Assembly: GCF_000948975.2 (NCBI RefSeq) | Contig: NZ_CP059735.1 | Span: 2,604,001 to 2,668,000, forward strand | DNA length: 64,000 nucleotides | DNA from: Thalassomonas actiniarum | GTDB taxonomy: Bacteria; Pseudomonadota; Gammaproteobacteria; Enterobacterales; Alteromonadaceae | Direction of reading: 5' to 3' | Translations under genes and position numbers: made by a program | In this document: piece by piece, positions 44,635 to 53,992 of the stretch | Numbering within the stretch: position 1 is the stretch's first letter | Layout of the letters: the number at the start of each line of letters is the position of its first letter | The notes under the pieces: model-generated | What the model saw: only the letters and a program-made list of their open reading frames with translations | What the model was told of the DNA's origin: nothing | Databases searched by the model: none

Positions 44635-46485
44635 TTAAAAGCCACATTGTTTACCCTGGTTTTTCTCTTTTAACCAGGTATGCAGTGGTGCAAAGTAATC
44701 TAAAATGGCAGTGGCATCCATCTGCTCGTTGCCGGTTAATACCTTGTAGGCTTGCTGCCACGGCATGCTTGAACCCATTTCTAACACGGTATTAAGGGCT
44801 TTACCGGCATCCTTGTTGTTGTAGATAGAACAACGGTGGATAGGATCGGTATTACCTGAGATTTCACATAAGGCGCGGTGGAACTCAAACTGCTGGATAT
44901 GTGCCAGGAAGTAGCGGGAATAAGGAGTATTTGCCGGTACGTGATACTTGGCACCCGGATCGAAAGCTTCTTTATCACGGGCAACCGGGGCTGTTACACC
45001 TTGATATTTCTCACGTAATTCCCACCAGGCAGTGTTGTAGTTTTCCGGAGTAATTTCACCGGAGAAGACTTTCCAGCGCCACTGGTCAACTAACAGACCA
45101 AAAGGTAAAAAGGCCACTTTATCCAGTGCCATTTTCATCAACAGGCCGATATCTTTGGACTCATCCGGGATAGTATCGATTAAGCCTATTTCTTTCAGGT
45201 ACTTCGGAGTAACAGAAAGGGCAATGGTATCGCCGATAGCTTCATGGAAACCGTCGTTGGCGCTGTTTTGATAAAACACCGGCTGGTTCTGGTAGGCGCG
45301 CTGGTAGAAGTTATGGCCCAGCTCATGATGGATCACCGAGAACTCTTCACCGGTGCGCTGGATACACATCTTGATGCGGATATCGTCTTTGGCATCTAAA
45401 TCCCAGGCAGAAGCGTGACAGACTACATCTCTGTCTTCAGGTTTGGTAAATAAAGAACGCTGCCAGAACGTTTCCGGCAGGGCTTCAAAGCCAAGAGAGG
45501 TAAAGAATTTTTCTGCCCCTCTAACCATTTGCTTTTCATCATAGCCGTGAACGGCTAATTGTTTGGTGACATCGTATCCCGGATCGGCATTTTCCGGTGC
45601 AACCATGTCATAGACATTGCCCCAGGTCTGCGCCCACATGTTGCCTAAAAGGTGGGCAGGAATGGGGCCGTCTTGCGGTACCTTATCGGTACCGTACTTT
45701 TCACCCAGTTCAGAGCGCACATAACAATGCAGATCATCGTATAAAGGTTTTACCTGGCCCCATAAGCGGTCCAGTTCATCGGCAAACTCATTGGCCGACA
45801 TATCATAGTTAGAGCGCCACATGGTACCCAAGTCTGGGTAACCCAGGCCTTTGGCGCCTTCATTGGCTAATTCTGCCTGGCGGGTATATAAGTCTTTCAT
45901 CGGCGGGCTGACTTCACGCCACCCTTGCCATAACTCCAGTAACTCGTCGTAATCGCGTGAAGTGGCCATAGTCGCGGTCATATCACCCAGGCTTAATTTT
46001 TCACCGGCTTTGGTGGTATAGGTACCCTTACCGTACATGCTGCCAAGTTCGGCGCCTATTTTGGCAAGTTCAGCTGATTTTGTAGAGTCTTGCGGGGCAG
46101 GGATAACCAGGCTTTGCTTCAGGAAATTGAGCTTGCGGCGTTGATCTGGCGTAACTTCGACATCGTCAAACTTGGCGGCTTCCATGGCGAAACGTACGCC
46201 GGCTTCGGTGGATTTCTGGTTGGCGGCAGAGGACAGGGCAGCGGTATCTTCGGTGATAAAGTTCTGGTAAATCCACTCAGCACGGGCGCCTTCTTTATTT
46301 AAACGCACCATTTCTTCACTAACACGGGCCAGGAAGCTGTCGGCATCTTTCGCGGTTAAGGCTTTGCTCATTTCTGCCTTGGCGGCCTGGGGCGCTGAGG
46401 CATCTGAAGTTGTTTGATTGCAGCCGGTTAGCGTAGCCGCGACCAGCAGCGCAACACCGGTCAATTTAAATGTTGTTGTTTTCAT
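44635..46485 (-). CDS. M2-family metallopeptidase (ACE-like dipeptidyl carboxypeptidase), lipoprotein
   Basis: This 616-residue protein has a lipoprotein signal peptide (VALLVAATLTGC, Cys22). The mature protein is the zinc peptidase fold of peptidyl-dipeptidase A: HHELGHNFYQ supplies the HExxH zinc site and catalytic Glu, DGFHEAIGDTIALS supplies the third zinc ligand Glu, and YHVPANTPYSRYFLAHIQQF lies in the substrate-binding region. Length matches a single ACE domain. It probably removes C-terminal dipeptides from peptides in the periplasm or at the outer membrane. An orphan terminator lies in its 5' region at 46668-46711. Confidence 0.94.
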   Translation of the reverse strand: MKTTTFKLTGVALLVAATLTGCNQTTSDASAPQAAKAEMSKALTAKDADSFLARVSEEMVRLNKEGARAEWIYQNFITEDTAALSSAANQKSTEAGVRFAMEAAKFDDVEVTPDQRRKLNFLKQSLVIPAPQDSTKSAELAKIGAELGSMYGKGTYTTKAGEKLSLGDMTATMATSRDYDELLELWQGWREVSPPMKDLYTRQAELANEGAKGLGYPDLGTMWRSNYDMSANEFADELDRLWGQVKPLYDDLHCYVRSELGEKYGTDKVPQDGPIPAHLLGNMWAQTWGNVYDMVAPENADPGYDVTKQLAVHGYDEKQMVRGAEKFFTSLGFEALPETFWQRSLFTKPEDRDVVCHASAWDLDAKDDIRIKMCIQRTGEEFSVIHHELGHNFYQRAYQNQPVFYQNSANDGFHEAIGDTIALSVTPKYLKEIGLIDTIPDESKDIGLLMKMALDKVAFLPFGLLVDQWRWKVFSGEITPENYNTAWWELREKYQGVTAPVARDKEAFDPGAKYHVPANTPYSRYFLAHIQQFEFHRALCEISGNTDPIHRCSIYNNKDAGKALNTVLEMGSSMPWQQAYKVLTGNEQMDATAILDYFAPLHTWLKEKNQGKQCGF

Positions 46486-46667
46486 AGTTTGTTGTAATTT
46501 TTGTGATCCTTTGGGGTGGCAAGATTATATAAAATTGTCCAGTGATAACAAGGAATTTACGGGGAAATGCCGATAATTATCGGTGAGTTTCAGTCTTAAT
46601 CTGCCAGGTATTTGCAGCAAATGGCGCATTAAAAAACAAATAACCGTTTTCAGGTGGATTTTTGGGC

Positions 46668-46711
46668 AAAAAAAAGGCTCGGTGGTGATTGACAGATCAG
46701 GTCACAGAGCC
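46668..46711 (-). terminator. Orphan minus-strand terminator upstream of the M2 peptidase gene
   Basis: On the minus strand GGCTCTGTG (46711-46703) pairs with CACCGAGCC (46684-46676) with one mismatch, followed by eight T. No minus-strand gene lies upstream of it, and the peptidase ATG is about 180 bp downstream. It would end a small RNA or attenuate the peptidase mRNA. Confidence 0.55.
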
Positions 46712-46902
46712 AGGGAGGAATTGTTTAAGCATATGCGCTAATACCTGTTTGAGCAGGGATCTGCGGTAAAGTTCATTTAAATGCAAAATAATTCCCGATA
46801 ATTTATTATTAAATGAATTACCTTGTTTTGTTTTGAAAAACTTGTTCGATAATTTTTCTTCAGTAACTGTTATTGACCTGATGAGTCAACTTAGGCTATT
46901 TT

Positions 46903-46924
46903 AAACGTCTGTTTAAACCGTTTG
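46903..46924. promoter_or_regulatory. Double PsrA-type operator
   Basis: Two AAAC/GTTT pairs follow one another: AAACGTCTGTTT (46903-46914) and AAACCGTTTG (46915-46924). The known PsrA consensus is G/CAAAC-N2-4-GTTTG/C, so the first unit fits and the second has a 1-nt spacer. It stands 34 bp before the psrA ATG and fits autorepression. Confidence 0.6.
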
Positions 46925-46957
46925 TTTTAATAATGTTGTAATGGCGCCTGAAAGCAT

Positions 46958-47590
46958 ATGAGTACAAAAAATAAAATTTTAGATGCAGCTGAGCAGTTGT
47001 TTGCAGATAAAGGCTTTAATGGCACCTCGTTAAGGGAAATAACGAGCCAGGCAGAGGTAAACCTGGCGGCGGTGAATTATCATTTTGGCTCTAAAAAAGA
47101 GTTGATCAAGGCGGTCATGTCCCGCTATATGAATGAGTTGTCTCCCCGGCTGGAGTCGGCGCTAGAAGCCGTGTGCCAGCAGCAGGGACAACCCAGCCTG
47201 ATACAGGTGTTTTCGGCTTTTGTCGAACCTTTACTTTCCTTAAATGAGTTTCAGGAAAACGGTACCAGTAACTTCCTGCAATTGTTGGGCAGGGGTTATA
47301 CCGACAGCCAGGGCTTTTTACGCTGGTTTTTGACCACGCAATATCCCAATGTTATCTCCTACTTTGTTGATGCGGTACAAAAGGCCTATCCTGAACTGAC
47401 GCCGGAGGATATGTTCTGGCGCTTGCATTTCACTATGGGCACCATAGTGTTTACCATGTCATCAAGTGATGCCTTAATGGATATTGCCGCCAATGACTTT
47501 GACCGGAAAATGGATATCGGTGAAGTGATCCAGCAGGTGATCCCTTATGTGGCGGCCGGAGTGGCGGCGCCGATAAACAGAGCCGATTAA
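46958..47590 (+). CDS. psrA: TetR-family fatty-acid regulator PsrA
   Basis: The 210-residue protein has an N-terminal HTH (ILDAAEQLFADKGFNGTSLREI, then EVNLAAVNYHFGSKKELIKAV) and a C-terminal region (MFWRLHFTMGTIVFTMSS, VIQQVIPYVAAGVAAP) that resembles Pseudomonas PsrA closely as I recall it. PsrA proteins release DNA when long-chain fatty acids or acyl-CoA bind, and in Shewanella they control beta-oxidation genes. The operator just upstream (46903-46924) supports both the identity and autorepression. FadR is encoded about 6 kb away. Confidence 0.85.
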   Translation: MSTKNKILDAAEQLFADKGFNGTSLREITSQAEVNLAAVNYHFGSKKELIKAVMSRYMNELSPRLESALEAVCQQQGQPSLIQVFSAFVEPLLSLNEFQENGTSNFLQLLGRGYTDSQGFLRWFLTTQYPNVISYFVDAVQKAYPELTPEDMFWRLHFTMGTIVFTMSSSDALMDIAANDFDRKMDIGEVIQQVIPYVAAGVAAPINRAD

Positions 47591-47750
47591 TTTCTCTTCT
47601 CCTTTAGGCCCGGGAGCAAAGTTTCCGGGCCGGGCTGTTGCCGACTTTTTCACCAACCTGTCCGCCATTGCTTGAAATTCCCCTTCACAGCTTTGTTAAT
47701 GCCGATAAATTGGTTAGAGTAGCTGCATATTTTATTTTAAGTGTGTGGTT

Positions 47751-48764
47751 ATGGGTCCAATAATGCTTGATGTGCAGGGCACATCATTATCGGCAGAAGA
47801 TAAAGAACTGCTTGAACATCCACGGGTGGGTGGTTGTATTTTATTTTCGCGAAATTATCATTCGCCGCAGCAAATGACGGCGCTGACACAGGACATCAGG
47901 GCCGCTGCCGGTAGTGATATCCTGTTGGCGGTAGATCATGAAGGCGGCCGGGTACAGCGGTTTCGTGAACATTTCACTGCGATCCCCGCCATGGGCAGTC
48001 TCTGGTCACTTGCCGGGGAAGATAAAACACAGGCAGTAAAGCTGGCGCATCAGTGCGGAGTGTTAATGGCGCTGGAAGTACAGGCGGTAGGTATAGATAT
48101 TAGTTTTGCCCCGGTACTGGATATCAATGGCATCAGTGAAGTGATTGGCGATCGCGCCTTTCACCAGCAAACGGATGTCATCATCCCCCTGGCAACGGCC
48201 TTTATCGATGGCATGAATACCGCGGGTATGCTGGCAACAGGTAAGCATTTCCCCGGACACGGCAGCGTTAAAGAAGACTCGCATATTGCCTTACCCGTAG
48301 ACTCCCGTTCTTTTAATGATATTACCGGTTTAGATCTTAAACCTTTTAAGGTCATGTTGGATAAGGGGGCTTTGTCTGCGCTTATGCCAGCCCATGTGAT
48401 TTACCCTGATATTGATAAGCTTGGCGTGGGGTTTTCTGCTGTCTGGCTGCAAAAAATCCTGAGACAGACGTTAGGTTTTGACGGGGTTATTTTCAGTGAT
48501 GACTTATCCATGGAAGGGGCGGCGGTGATCGGTGGTTATGTGGAGCGGGCCGAAGCCGCGCAGCAGGCGGGCTGTGATATGTTGCTGGTGTGTAATAACC
48601 GCAAAGCTGCTGTTGAGGTGATTGATAACGCCAATATCAGCAATGACCCGTCAAGCAGCAGGCGTTTAGGCAAGTTACTGAAAAAAACCGATATGGATTG
48701 GGCGGGGCTGGCAAAAGATCCGCGTTGGCAGCAAGCGAGCCGCTTTCTTGAGAATTTCCTGTAA
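47751..48764 (+). CDS. nagZ: Beta-N-acetylhexosaminidase NagZ
   Basis: The ATG at 47751 gives MGPIMLDVQGTSLSAEDKEL, the usual NagZ start (a GTG 6 bp upstream is less likely). This 337-residue GH3 enzyme has VDHEGGRVQRF, KHFPGHGSVKEDSH (the histidine that acts as acid/base) and IFSDDLSMEGA (nucleophile Asp). It is cytoplasmic and removes GlcNAc from anhydro-muropeptides in cell-wall recycling. No clear ribosome-binding site is visible. Confidence 0.95.
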   Translation: MGPIMLDVQGTSLSAEDKELLEHPRVGGCILFSRNYHSPQQMTALTQDIRAAAGSDILLAVDHEGGRVQRFREHFTAIPAMGSLWSLAGEDKTQAVKLAHQCGVLMALEVQAVGIDISFAPVLDINGISEVIGDRAFHQQTDVIIPLATAFIDGMNTAGMLATGKHFPGHGSVKEDSHIALPVDSRSFNDITGLDLKPFKVMLDKGALSALMPAHVIYPDIDKLGVGFSAVWLQKILRQTLGFDGVIFSDDLSMEGAAVIGGYVERAEAAQQAGCDMLLVCNNRKAAVEVIDNANISNDPSSSRRLGKLLKKTDMDWAGLAKDPRWQQASRFLENFL

Positions 48765-48847
48765 GGGTTATAAACGATACTACATAAGCCTAGACGCTAT
48801 AAACGCAACTTATACGTAAACCAATAACGAAAAGAAAAACAACAAGC

Positions 48848-50224
48848 ATGAAACTTAACCGAGAGCATTTTATTGTGATTGCGCCGCTGGCAGCAATTGC
48901 GTTTTATTTTATCCTGGGACAGCTGGGACTGGCAGAAAAGCCGGCGCTGGCTGCTGCCATTACCTTATTAACCGTAATGTGGTGGGTCAGTGAAGCCATC
49001 CCTATTCCGGCAACCTCACTGGTGCCTTTTGCCCTTTTTCCTTTGTTCGGCATTCTTGATCATAAGTCGGCGGCGGCGGCATTAGGCAGCCATGTGATTT
49101 TATTGCTGATGGGGGCTTTTATGCTCTCCAAGTCTCTGGAGAAAAGCGGTGCCCATGAGCGGCTGGCGGTCTATATGATACGCCTGGTAGGGGTTTCCAG
49201 CGGCAGACGCCTGGTGCTTGGTTTTATGCTGGCGGCAGGCTTTTTAAGCATGTGGATCTCCAATACCGCCACGACCTTGATCATGCTGCCGATTGCCCTG
49301 GCAATTCTGGCCCATGTCGATAACCCCAAGCTCAAAGTCGCGTTAATTTTGGGGATCGCCTATGCCGCCAGTGTCGGTGGTATGGGCTCCCTTATCGGTA
49401 CCCCGCCAAATGTTATTTTTGCCGGTATTTATGAGGAACAAACCGGTAAAGAGTTTGGTTTCTTCGCCTGGATGAAAATAGGTGTCCCCGTGATCTTAGT
49501 GGCCTTGCCGCTAATGGCGGTATGGTTGACCCGTAATGTTACCTTAAAGCATAAAATAGAGTTGCCTGAATTAGGAGCCTGGCGTACAGAGGAAAAAAGA
49601 ACCTTATGGGTGTTTGGCTTAACGGCACTAGCCTGGGTCACCCGTAAAGAGCCTTTTGGCGGCTGGAGTGGCGCATTGGATATTCCCATAGCTGGTGACA
49701 GCACAGTAGCGCTTACGGCGGTTGTGCTGATGTTTTTAGTTCCCAACGGCAAAGGCGGACGTTTACTGGACTGGGACAGCGCTGTTAAAATCCCCTGGGG
49801 CATGTTACTGCTGTTTGCCGGTGGTATTGCCATTGCCAAAGGTTTCACAGCCTCCGGATTAAGTACTATGCTTGGCGACTGGTTGACAACCTTGGCCAAT
49901 CTCCCGGCTATTTTGATGATTCTAACCATTTGTCTGGTGGTGACATACCTCACCGAAATCACCAGTAATACCGCGACGGCGACTTTGTTAATGCCGATAT
50001 TGGCGGTGGCGGCAATATCGTCCGGTTATGATCCGGTGGTCTTTATGATCCCGGCGGCGATGGCGGCCAGTTGCGCCTTTATGCTGCCGGTTGCAACCGC
50101 GCCAAATGCCATTGCCTATGGTACCGGATATATAGAAATACAGGATATGGTCAAAGAAGGGGCGATACTGAGTGTGCTGGTTTCCAGTATTATTGGTTTA
50201 TTCTGTTATTTCATCCTGATTTAA
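48848..50224 (+). CDS. SLC13/DASS-type sodium-coupled anion carrier
   Basis: This 458-residue membrane protein has about 11-12 hydrophobic segments. Family marks are MWISNTATTLIMLPIALAI (the S-N-T motif of the first half), GGMGSLIGTPPNVIFAGI, and in the second half EITSNTATATLLMPILA (second S-N-T). These are the sodium- and carboxylate-binding motifs of the DASS/CitT family. The likely substrates are C4-dicarboxylates or similar anions, and sequence does not fix which. A strong terminator hairpin follows. Confidence 0.9.
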   Translation: MKLNREHFIVIAPLAAIAFYFILGQLGLAEKPALAAAITLLTVMWWVSEAIPIPATSLVPFALFPLFGILDHKSAAAALGSHVILLLMGAFMLSKSLEKSGAHERLAVYMIRLVGVSSGRRLVLGFMLAAGFLSMWISNTATTLIMLPIALAILAHVDNPKLKVALILGIAYAASVGGMGSLIGTPPNVIFAGIYEEQTGKEFGFFAWMKIGVPVILVALPLMAVWLTRNVTLKHKIELPELGAWRTEEKRTLWVFGLTALAWVTRKEPFGGWSGALDIPIAGDSTVALTAVVLMFLVPNGKGGRLLDWDSAVKIPWGMLLLFAGGIAIAKGFTASGLSTMLGDWLTTLANLPAILMILTICLVVTYLTEITSNTATATLLMPILAVAAISSGYDPVVFMIPAAMAASCAFMLPVATAPNAIAYGTGYIEIQDMVKEGAILSVLVSSIIGLFCYFILI

Positions 50225-50248
50225 GTTATCAAATATAAGCCCGGTAAT

Positions 50249-50280
50249 AAAAAAGCGATGTTAAGTTAACATCGCTTTTA
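50249..50280. terminator. Bidirectional terminator between the SLC13-type gene and dsbB
   Basis: AAAAGCGATGTTAA (50251-50264) and TTAACATCGCTTTT (50266-50279) are exact complements around one G, with A- and T-runs on the two sides. It can serve the SLC13-type gene on plus and dsbB on minus. Confidence 0.85.
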
Positions 50281-50377
50281 TGTTCAGGAAGAACGGTATG
50301 TTGCGATGACAGGATGTCAAAGAGCAACTTATGTTCAGGAAGAACGGTATGTTGCGATGACAGGATGTCAAAGAGCA
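50278..50377. repeat. Two tandem 49-bp repeats (period 51)
   Basis: 50278-50326 and 50329-50377 are identical or nearly so. Each includes TTATGTTCAGGAAGAACGG, then TATGTTGCGATGACAGGATG and TCAAAGAGCA. A related core (GTATGATGCGACAACAGGAAG on minus) lies on the other side of dsbB at about 51077-51097, and a weaker one at about 61347-61365. This points to a dispersed intergenic repeat family. Confidence 0.85.
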
Positions 50378-50412
50378 GGGAGTTTCACTGAGCTGGCCTG
50401 TTTGGCTCCATC

Positions 50413-50931
50413 CTAAATTTTTCTGGCATATAATAACCGTGCCAGCAGTATCAGTACAAAAACACCGGCATAAATGGCGTAAGTGGCTATCATCCATTGG
50501 GGCATTGAATAATCAAGGAAGCTCCAGCTAATTTCACCGCAATCACCCGTGGCTTCAAATAACCAGGGAAGCCATTGATGCAGCGGCGCCCAGCTGGGGA
50601 AATTAGGCACGTAATCGCAGGTAAAAAATAATGAAGAAGACGCGGACTGCATCTCTACATGCTCCATTGCGATCAGTAACCCCCAGATAGCGCCAATCCC
50701 CCATAAGGCGAAGGCGGCAAAGCGACCGATAAAAAAGTTATGTCCCAGGCTGCCGACAACACCGGCAAAGAAAATCCCCCAAATAGCCACGCGTTGATAA
50801 ATACACATGATGCAGGGCTCAAGCCCCATAATGTACTGAAAGTAGAGGGCAACCAGTTCAAGGGCTAAAGCACTTAAAGCCAGTAATTTCCATGGGGTGG
50901 CTTTGTCAACGAGATCACTGATAGTTTTCAC
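50413..50931 (-). CDS. dsbB: Disulfide bond formation protein DsbB
   Basis: A GTG start at 50931 is preferred to an ATG at 50988: AAGGA lies 7 bp upstream of the GTG, and the product (172 residues) then has the usual DsbB length. It has four TM helices, the redox pair in [10 protein letters not shown], and the second periplasmic pair in [12 protein letters not shown] and ATGDCGEI. It reoxidises DsbA and passes electrons to quinones. The order fadR/nhaB/dsbB is also found in Escherichia coli. Repeats of one family flank the gene on both sides. Confidence 0.94.
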   Translation of the reverse strand: MKTISDLVDKATPWKLLALSALALELVALYFQYIMGLEPCIMCIYQRVAIWGIFFAGVVGSLGHNFFIGRFAAFALWGIGAIWGLLIAMEHVEMQSASSSLFFTCDYVPNFPSWAPLHQWLPWLFEATGDCGEISWSFLDYSMPQWMIATYAIYAGVFVLILLARLLYARKI

Positions 50932-51049
50932 TTCGTTTCCTTCAATTATTTTGGTTCTTATTGTTAATCGCTTGTCTGCTATTTTCATTTGCTTAAATTA
51001 GCTTTGACGTTATCTATTCAGTTGTCGTATATAACAGCAGTATTTTACC

Positions 51050-51114
51050 TTACATCCTGTAAATCGATGTTCTAAAACTTCCTGTTGTCGCATCATACAT
51101 TACATCCTGTAAAT
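51050..51114. repeat. Repeat element between nhaB and dsbB
   Basis: TTACATCCTGTAAAT occurs at 51050-51064 and again at 51100-51114 (period 50). Between them, read on minus, is a sequence close to the core of the 50278-50377 repeats (GTATG-TGCGA-ACAGGA in common). It is upstream of dsbB. Confidence 0.7.
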
Positions 51115-51139
51115 AAAAAGCGCCACTAGGGCGCTTTTT
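51115..51139. terminator. Terminator of nhaB
   Basis: AAAAAGCGCC (51115-51124) pairs with GGCGCTTTTT (51130-51139) around a 5-nt loop. It lies 24 bp after the minus-strand nhaB stop and has T-runs in both directions. Confidence 0.9.
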
Positions 51140-51163
51140 GTATTTTAAAATCGTTTCAAAATA

Positions 51164-52753
51164 TTAATGTGCAGACGGGGCATGGGCTCCGGGCACTTCG
51201 GTATGATGTTGGATCAAGCCCGAATCATATAAGCTCTGGGTGGAATCCGCTAAATGGCCTGAAGAGATGGCTATTAAGCCCACTATGGTCAGGACTATGG
51301 TGTATGGGAAAGCCATGATCACCATACGGCCGTAGGATAAACGAATTAACGGGGCCAGGGCCGAAGTTAGCAGGAATAAGAAGGCGGCTTGACCATTGGG
51401 GGTGGCAACACTTGGCAGGTTAGTACCGGTATTGATGGCAACCGCCAGTAAGTCAAACTGGTCCCGGGTGATTTGGCCGGCCGCCAGTGCTTTGGTAACT
51501 TCGGTAATATAAACCGTACCAACAAAGACATTATCACTGACCATAGATAAAAAGCCGTTGGCGAGGTAGAACATTACCAGTTGCATGTTGCCTTCAAAGG
51601 TTAGTACCCAAGTGATCACCGGGGTAAAGAGTTGCTGGTCGATGATTACGGCAACAACGGCAAAAAATACGGCTAATAAGGCGGTAAAGGGCAGGGCTTC
51701 TTCAAAAGCATGGCCAATCTGGTGTTCGTCGGTAACACCGGTAAAAACAGTAGCGAAAATGATCACGGTTAAACCGATTAAACCTACAGCTGCCAGATGA
51801 AGTGCCAGGGCAACAATCAACCAGATGGCAATAACCCCTTGCATAATAAGTTTAACGTTATCGCGCTTGGTGCGGTTTTTGGTTGCATCTTCGTCAAAAT
51901 CAATTAATACCTGACGGACATTGTCACTGAGCTGGGCACCGTAACCGAACCATTTAACTTTTTCCAAAAGCACACAAGTGATCAGGCCGGCAATTAATAC
52001 CGGGAAGGTGACCGGTGACATGCGGATGGCGAATTCAAGAAAATCCCAACCGGCCTGTTGTCCGATGATCAGGTTTTGCGGCTCACCGACAATGGTACAA
52101 ACACCGCCTAATGCAGTACCGACACCGGCATGCATTAATAAGTTACGCAGGTAGGCACGGAATTGATCCAGGTCGCCGCGGCTATATTCTCCCAGATGAT
52201 GATCTTCTGTGTGGTCATGCTCATGGTGCTGCTCTTTACCTGAAGCTACCTTGTGGTAAACCGAGTAGAAGCCAACGCCAACACTGATAATCACGGCGAT
52301 CACCGTCAGGGCATCGAGGAAAGCGGATAAAAAGGCGCTGGTAAAACAAAACATCAGGGAAACGATGGTTTTCGACTTCACTTTAGTGATGATCTTGGTA
52401 AATAAGAACAACAAGAGGTTCTTCATAAAATAAATACCGGCCACCATAAAGACCAGTAACAGGATTACTTCCAGGTTGACGGTAATTTCATGCATAACCT
52501 GCTTGGGGGAAGTCATGCCTATTATCACGGCTTCAATGGCGAGCAGGCCACCGGGCTGTAAGGGATAGCATTTTAAGGCCATGGCCAGGGTGAAAATAAA
52601 CTCAAGCACTAATGCCCAACCGGCAATATAGGGATTGACAAAGAAAAACAGTAGCGGGTTGATGACTAAGAAAGAAACAATAGCAAGCTTGTACCATTCG
52701 GGCGAAGACCCTAAGAAATTTTTGTACAGTGCGCTCATAAATGATTGCTGCAT
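51164..52753 (-). CDS. nhaB: Na+/H+ antiporter NhaB
   Basis: This 529-residue inner-membrane protein has about 12 hydrophobic segments. [19 protein letters not shown] at the start aligns without gaps to known NhaB proteins, which supports the first ATG. Further marks are [20 protein letters not shown] and [11 protein letters not shown]. It exchanges sodium for protons and helps salt and pH balance, fitting a marine cell. A histidine-rich loop ([11 protein letters not shown], about residues 176-186) is unusual and might bind metal. It is divergent from fadR. Confidence 0.95.
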   Translation of the reverse strand: MQQSFMSALYKNFLGSSPEWYKLAIVSFLVINPLLFFFVNPYIAGWALVLEFIFTLAMALKCYPLQPGGLLAIEAVIIGMTSPKQVMHEITVNLEVILLLVFMVAGIYFMKNLLLFLFTKIITKVKSKTIVSLMFCFTSAFLSAFLDALTVIAVIISVGVGFYSVYHKVASGKEQHHEHDHTEDHHLGEYSRGDLDQFRAYLRNLLMHAGVGTALGGVCTIVGEPQNLIIGQQAGWDFLEFAIRMSPVTFPVLIAGLITCVLLEKVKWFGYGAQLSDNVRQVLIDFDEDATKNRTKRDNVKLIMQGVIAIWLIVALALHLAAVGLIGLTVIIFATVFTGVTDEHQIGHAFEEALPFTALLAVFFAVVAVIIDQQLFTPVITWVLTFEGNMQLVMFYLANGFLSMVSDNVFVGTVYITEVTKALAAGQITRDQFDLLAVAINTGTNLPSVATPNGQAAFLFLLTSALAPLIRLSYGRMVIMAFPYTIVLTIVGLIAISSGHLADSTQSLYDSGLIQHHTEVPGAHAPSAH

Positions 52754-53171
52754 AACTAACCTTTATCGTTGTTTTAAACTTAACGGCTTAATACCATCGC
52801 GTTTTATTATTAACTATGTAAAATCACAATATACCACAATAAATTATGGCTTATTAACTTCGATGTTAAATTAATTCTCATTTAAAGGTAAATTTTTTGA
52901 ACTCAGGCCTTTATTGATTAATTTAAAAGCTTTAGCGAGCTATTGTGATTATAGCGGTATTCTCTTTTCTTATCTTTTCTCTTGTTAGACTGGCTTTTTA
53001 TTGCACAATAGCAAAAAACTTAGGGTATGAGACAAAAAGCATTTTTTACCTGAACAAGGGGGGAATTGAGAATAATTCGCAATATTCGTTTTTTACACGC
53101 TTGTACTCGGGAGAGCTTCTGGTACAATCAGTTTGCGGTTAAATTAACACTTAAAGGTAAAAAATAGCCTC
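52754..53171. other. 418-bp divergent region between nhaB and fadR
   Basis: The sequence is AT-rich. A 65-codon GTG-started ORF (52945-53142) has hydrophobic then polar sequence but no ribosome-binding site or recognised family, so I do not call it a gene. Promoters for nhaB and fadR should lie here; none could be set with confidence. Confidence 0.5.
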
Positions 53172-53882
53172 ATGGTAATAAAAGCACAAAGTCCGGCGGG
53201 ATTTGCTGAACAATATATCGTCGAATCCATATGGAATGGTGGTTTCCCTCCTGGTTCAATATTACCGGCGGAGAGGGAGTTGTCTGAACTGATAGGCGTC
53301 ACCAGAACCACTTTAAGAGAAGTGCTTCAGCGTCTGGCACGTGACGGCTGGCTGACCATAAAACATGGCAAGCCTACTAAGGTGAATAATTTTTGGGATA
53401 CTTCAAGTTTAAATATTCTTGAAAACCTGGCCCAGTTGGATCAGGAAGGTATTCCCGATCTGGTGGACAACTTATTGTCTGCCCGCACCAATATCAGTGC
53501 TATCTATGTTCGCGGGGCCATTAAAAACAATCCTGAAAAAGCCATTGAATTGTTAAGTGCCTACCGTGATGTAGAAGATACAGGTGAAGCTTTTGCCGAA
53601 TTCGACTATCGCTTAAATAAAGAATTGGTAGTAGCCTCGCAAAACCCCATTTACCTCTTGATTCTAAATGGTTTCAAAGGCTTATATTCTCGCATCGGTA
53701 GCTTGTATTTTGCCCAGGCTCAGGGGCGGGAGATATCAAGAACGTATTATCAAAAGCTGATTGATCTGGCCAAGGAAAATAAATTTGATGATGCGGTATT
53801 TGCTGTGCGTAAATACGGTATCGAATCCGGTAAGCTTTGGTTAGAGCTAAAAGAAGACGTATTAAAAGAATTATCCGACTAA
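53172..53882 (+). CDS. fadR: Fatty-acid metabolism regulator FadR
   Basis: The 236-residue protein has a GntR-type winged HTH ([20 protein letters not shown], then [16 protein letters not shown]) and the acyl-CoA-binding FadR C-terminal domain ([35 protein letters not shown]). It represses fad genes and activates fab genes, and long-chain acyl-CoA releases it. Divergent placement from nhaB is the same as in enterobacteria and vibrios. A strong terminator follows. Confidence 0.96.
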   Translation: MVIKAQSPAGFAEQYIVESIWNGGFPPGSILPAERELSELIGVTRTTLREVLQRLARDGWLTIKHGKPTKVNNFWDTSSLNILENLAQLDQEGIPDLVDNLLSARTNISAIYVRGAIKNNPEKAIELLSAYRDVEDTGEAFAEFDYRLNKELVVASQNPIYLLILNGFKGLYSRIGSLYFAQAQGREISRTYYQKLIDLAKENKFDDAVFAVRKYGIESGKLWLELKEDVLKELSD

Positions 53883-53902
53883 CAAGTATATTTCTTACAA
53901 AT

Positions 53903-53934
53903 AAAAAACCGGCAATAAAATTGCCGGTTTTTTG
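53903..53934. terminator. Terminator between fadR and the ycgB gene
   Basis: AAAAAACCGGCAA (53903-53915) pairs with TTGCCGGTTTTTT (53921-53933) around a 5-nt loop, with T- and A-runs on both sides. It can serve both convergent genes. Confidence 0.92.
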
Positions 53935-53992
53935 TATAGGTTGCAGAGAAACTAGTATAGTCTTCAGCGATGCCCGCTTCTTTTATCTTTAG

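Larger units (their letters stand above)
46486..46957. other. 472-bp divergent region between M2 peptidase and psrA
   Basis: No ORF is supported. Contents: a minus-strand terminator-like hairpin (46668-46711), an inverted repeat with arms 46765-46779 and 46810-46822 (13 bp matching with a 2-base insertion), and a PsrA-type operator (46903-46924). The terminator and the inverted repeat may belong to a small RNA or to a leader of the peptidase gene. Confidence 0.5.

Noticed and set aside
52945-53142. 65-codon ORF between nhaB and fadR
   Set aside because: GTG start without ribosome-binding site, unusual AT-rich codon use, no recognisable family; the sequence is expected to be promoter DNA.
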